6,964 bases of DNA from Chloracidobacterium sp. UBA7659 (GTDB lineage: Bacteria > Acidobacteriota > Blastocatellia > Pyrinomonadales > Pyrinomonadaceae). Location: the NCBI GenBank assembly GCA_002483395.1, contig DLHV01000144.1, positions 10,569 to 17,532 of the forward strand, in the 5' to 3' direction. Each line of letters opens with the position of its first letter. Position 1 is the stretch's first letter. The notes beneath the pieces were generated by a model that was given only the letters and a program-made list of their open reading frames with translations, did no database searches and was not told the DNA's origin. Below, piece after piece: positions 6,291-6,964 of this stretch. Position numbers and translations under genes: made by a program.

Positions 6291-6467
6291 CTATTCCTCA
6301 ACTTTCGCTTCATCCACCAACATAACCGGTATCTCATCCCGGATCGGATAAACCAGACGGCACTCGGAATTGACACATTTCAAACCGCTCTTGTCCTCTT
6401 TGATCTCGACCTTCGATTTGCACTTCGGACACCGCAAAATTTCTAAAAGTTCGGGGCTGATCGCCAT
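6291..6467 (-). CDS. Trm112/YcaR-like (UPF0434) small zinc-binding protein, 58 aa
   Basis: The protein opens MAISPELLEILRCPKCKSKV and carries Cys13 and Cys16 (CPKC), then Cys31 and Cys36 (CVNSEC), followed by LVYPIRDEIPVML. This is the hallmark layout of Trm112-like proteins, in which a zinc-binding core precedes a Y/F-P-I-x-D/N-x-I-P motif. Eukaryotic and archaeal Trm112 activates methyltransferases; the role of bacterial relatives such as E. coli YcaR is less settled. The start has an excellent AGGAG six bases upstream. Its TAG stop directly abuts the ATG of the GT9 gene, so the two form a tight operon. In E. coli, ycaR lies between lpxK and kdsB, so association with lipopolysaccharide genes recurs here. 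All four zinc ligands are present and the length is typical. Confidence 0.88.
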   Translation of the reverse strand: MAISPELLEILRCPKCKSKVEIKEDKSGLKCVNSECRLVYPIRDEIPVMLVDEAKVEE

Positions 6468-6473
6468 TACTTA

Positions 6474-6478
6474 CTCCT
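6474..6478 (-). promoter_or_regulatory. Ribosome binding site of the Trm112-like gene
   Basis: The minus strand reads AGGAG six bases before the ATG at 6467, giving optimal spacing and a confident start. Confidence 0.75.
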
Positions 6479-6501
6479 GTTTGGTTAAAGAAATCATCTT
6501 A

Positions 6502-6525
6502 ACGCAAAGTCGCCAAGCCGCAAAG
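6502..6525. repeat. Three tandem octamers upstream of the Trm112-like gene
   Basis: Plus-strand units ACGCAAAG, TCGCCAAG and CCGCAAAG follow each other without gaps and are followed by ACG, perhaps a partial fourth. They fill most of the space between the terminator of the SPFH gene and the start of the Trm112-like gene, where that operon's promoter must lie. A weak minus-strand promoter can be drawn through the repeat (TTTGCG, 17 bases, TAAGAT), but it is poor on its own. The unit differs from the 7-mer and the GACGC-type octamers nearby. Confidence 0.65.
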
Positions 6526-6532
6526 ACGTAAT

Positions 6533-6559
6533 AAAAAAGGCGGACACACCGTTCCCGCC
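6533..6559 (-). terminator. Rho-independent terminator after the SPFH/zinc-ribbon gene
   Basis: On the minus strand, GGCGGG (6559-6554) pairs with TCCGCC (6544-6539) around a nine-base loop, closing with one G-T pair. A run of six T residues (6538-6533) follows directly. It lies 30 bp after the stop codon at 6589 and separates this gene from the Trm112-GT9 operon. Confidence 0.8.
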
Positions 6560-6588
6560 CTTTTGCCTTTTTACTTTTTACTTTTGCC

Positions 6589-6964
6589 TTAGACGGCCTC
6601 CGTTTTCGTACCGCACTCGGGACAGAACTTTGCACCCGCCGCGAGTTCGAATTGGCAATTCGTGCATTTCGCTTTTTCCTGGCTCGCACCGCATTCCGAG
6701 CAGAATTTAGCTCCTTCGCGAAGCTCGGCGCTGCATTTCACGCACGGGACCTTTGCAATCTCCATTTTGCCGCCGCAGTCCGCGCAGAATTTCACGCCCG
6801 ACGCATTTGGCTTGCCGCAAGACGGGCACGGAACCGTCGCAGCCACTGAGCCACCTACTGCTCCGCCCGGCTGCCCTTGGCCAAAGGCATTCGCCATCTG
6901 CCCGCCGACCGCGAAACCTGCTCCTAATCCAGCACCCAAGCCCGCACCGCCGCCTTCGTTCTGT
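6589..6964 (-). CDS. SPFH-domain/zinc-ribbon protein (COG4260-like), C-terminal 124 residues
   Basis: The frame is open to the window edge, so the N-terminal SPFH (stomatin/prohibitin-type) part is outside; an internal TTG at 6939 is not a believable start. What is visible is a Gly/Ala-rich linker (GAGLGAGLGAGFAVGGQMA) and then three zinc ribbons with identical spacing, C-x2-C-x10-C-x2-C. Their Cys are at visible residues 46/49/60/63, 74/77/88/91 and 100/103/114/117, all twelve present. A glycine-rich linker after an SPFH domain and before C-terminal zinc ribbons is the layout of the COG4260 'virion core protein'-like family, which is membrane- or scaffold-associated. The gene ends at TAA and is followed by a clear terminator. 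The SPFH part is inferred from the tail, so the family call is good but not certain. Confidence 0.7.
   Translation of the reverse strand, partial: QNEGGGAGLGAGLGAGFAVGGQMANAFGQGQPGGAVGGSVAATVPCPSCGKPNASGVKFCADCGGKMEIAKVPCVKCSAELREGAKFCSECGASQEKAKCTNCQFELAAGAKFCPECGTKTEAV

Noticed and set aside
6471..6689. Minus-strand frame of 72 codons spanning the SPFH gene end
   Set aside because: It is out of frame with the zinc ribbons, reads through the terminator, and its VFAAWRLCVK tail is just the translated octamer repeat.
6589..6939. A complete 116-aa zinc-ribbon protein starting at TTG 6939
   Set aside because: The frame stays open upstream to the window edge with the same Gly/Ala-rich composition, so this is the tail of a larger gene.

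Overview
The window is one bacterial chromosomal segment of medium GC content. The family mix suggests an Acidobacteriota-like Gram-negative bacterium, perhaps Blastocatellia/Pyrinomonadales: tandem exported DUF3857/transglutaminase-like proteins, a GT9 heptosyltransferase, a Trm112-like small protein, an SPFH/zinc-ribbon protein and several short tandem-repeat families. That placement comes from protein flavour and was not checked by any search.

Layout. (1) Positions 1-4221, minus strand: a probable three-gene operon of exported DUF3857-type proteins, transcribed right to left (657 aa, 661 aa, then a third member cut by the window edge). The two complete copies are clear tandem paralogs, and both appear to have lost the catalytic Cys of the transglutaminase-like fold. 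(2) Positions 4222-4633: an intergenic region holding the operon's upstream region, a 17-bp direct repeat, a strong small hairpin and perhaps a scrap of an insertion sequence. (3) Positions 4634-5107: a HicA-type toxin on plus and a HicB-type antitoxin on minus. They face tail to tail and share 6 bp, instead of lying in the usual co-directional operon. (4) Positions 5133-6467, minus strand: a Trm112/YcaR-like 58-aa zinc protein whose stop codon abuts the start of a GT9 glycosyltransferase; hicB follows 25 bp downstream in the same direction. (5) Positions 6533-6964: a rho-independent terminator and the C-terminal end of an SPFH/zinc-ribbon (COG4260-like) protein.

The GT9 gene and its upstream flank contain three short-repeat elements within 900 bp. 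An array of four 7-mers is read through inside the gene. An approximately 100-bp element made of two inverted octamer arrays coincides with its extra N-terminal residues. A three-unit octamer array lies upstream of the Trm112-like gene. The repeats inside the coding sequence and the convergent hicA/hicB arrangement are the most unusual features.

Functionally, the Trm112-GT9 pair points to lipopolysaccharide or cell-surface glycan synthesis. The DUF3857 array points to periplasmic or envelope proteins, perhaps scaffolds rather than enzymes. The hic pair is a small toxin-antitoxin module between the two blocks.
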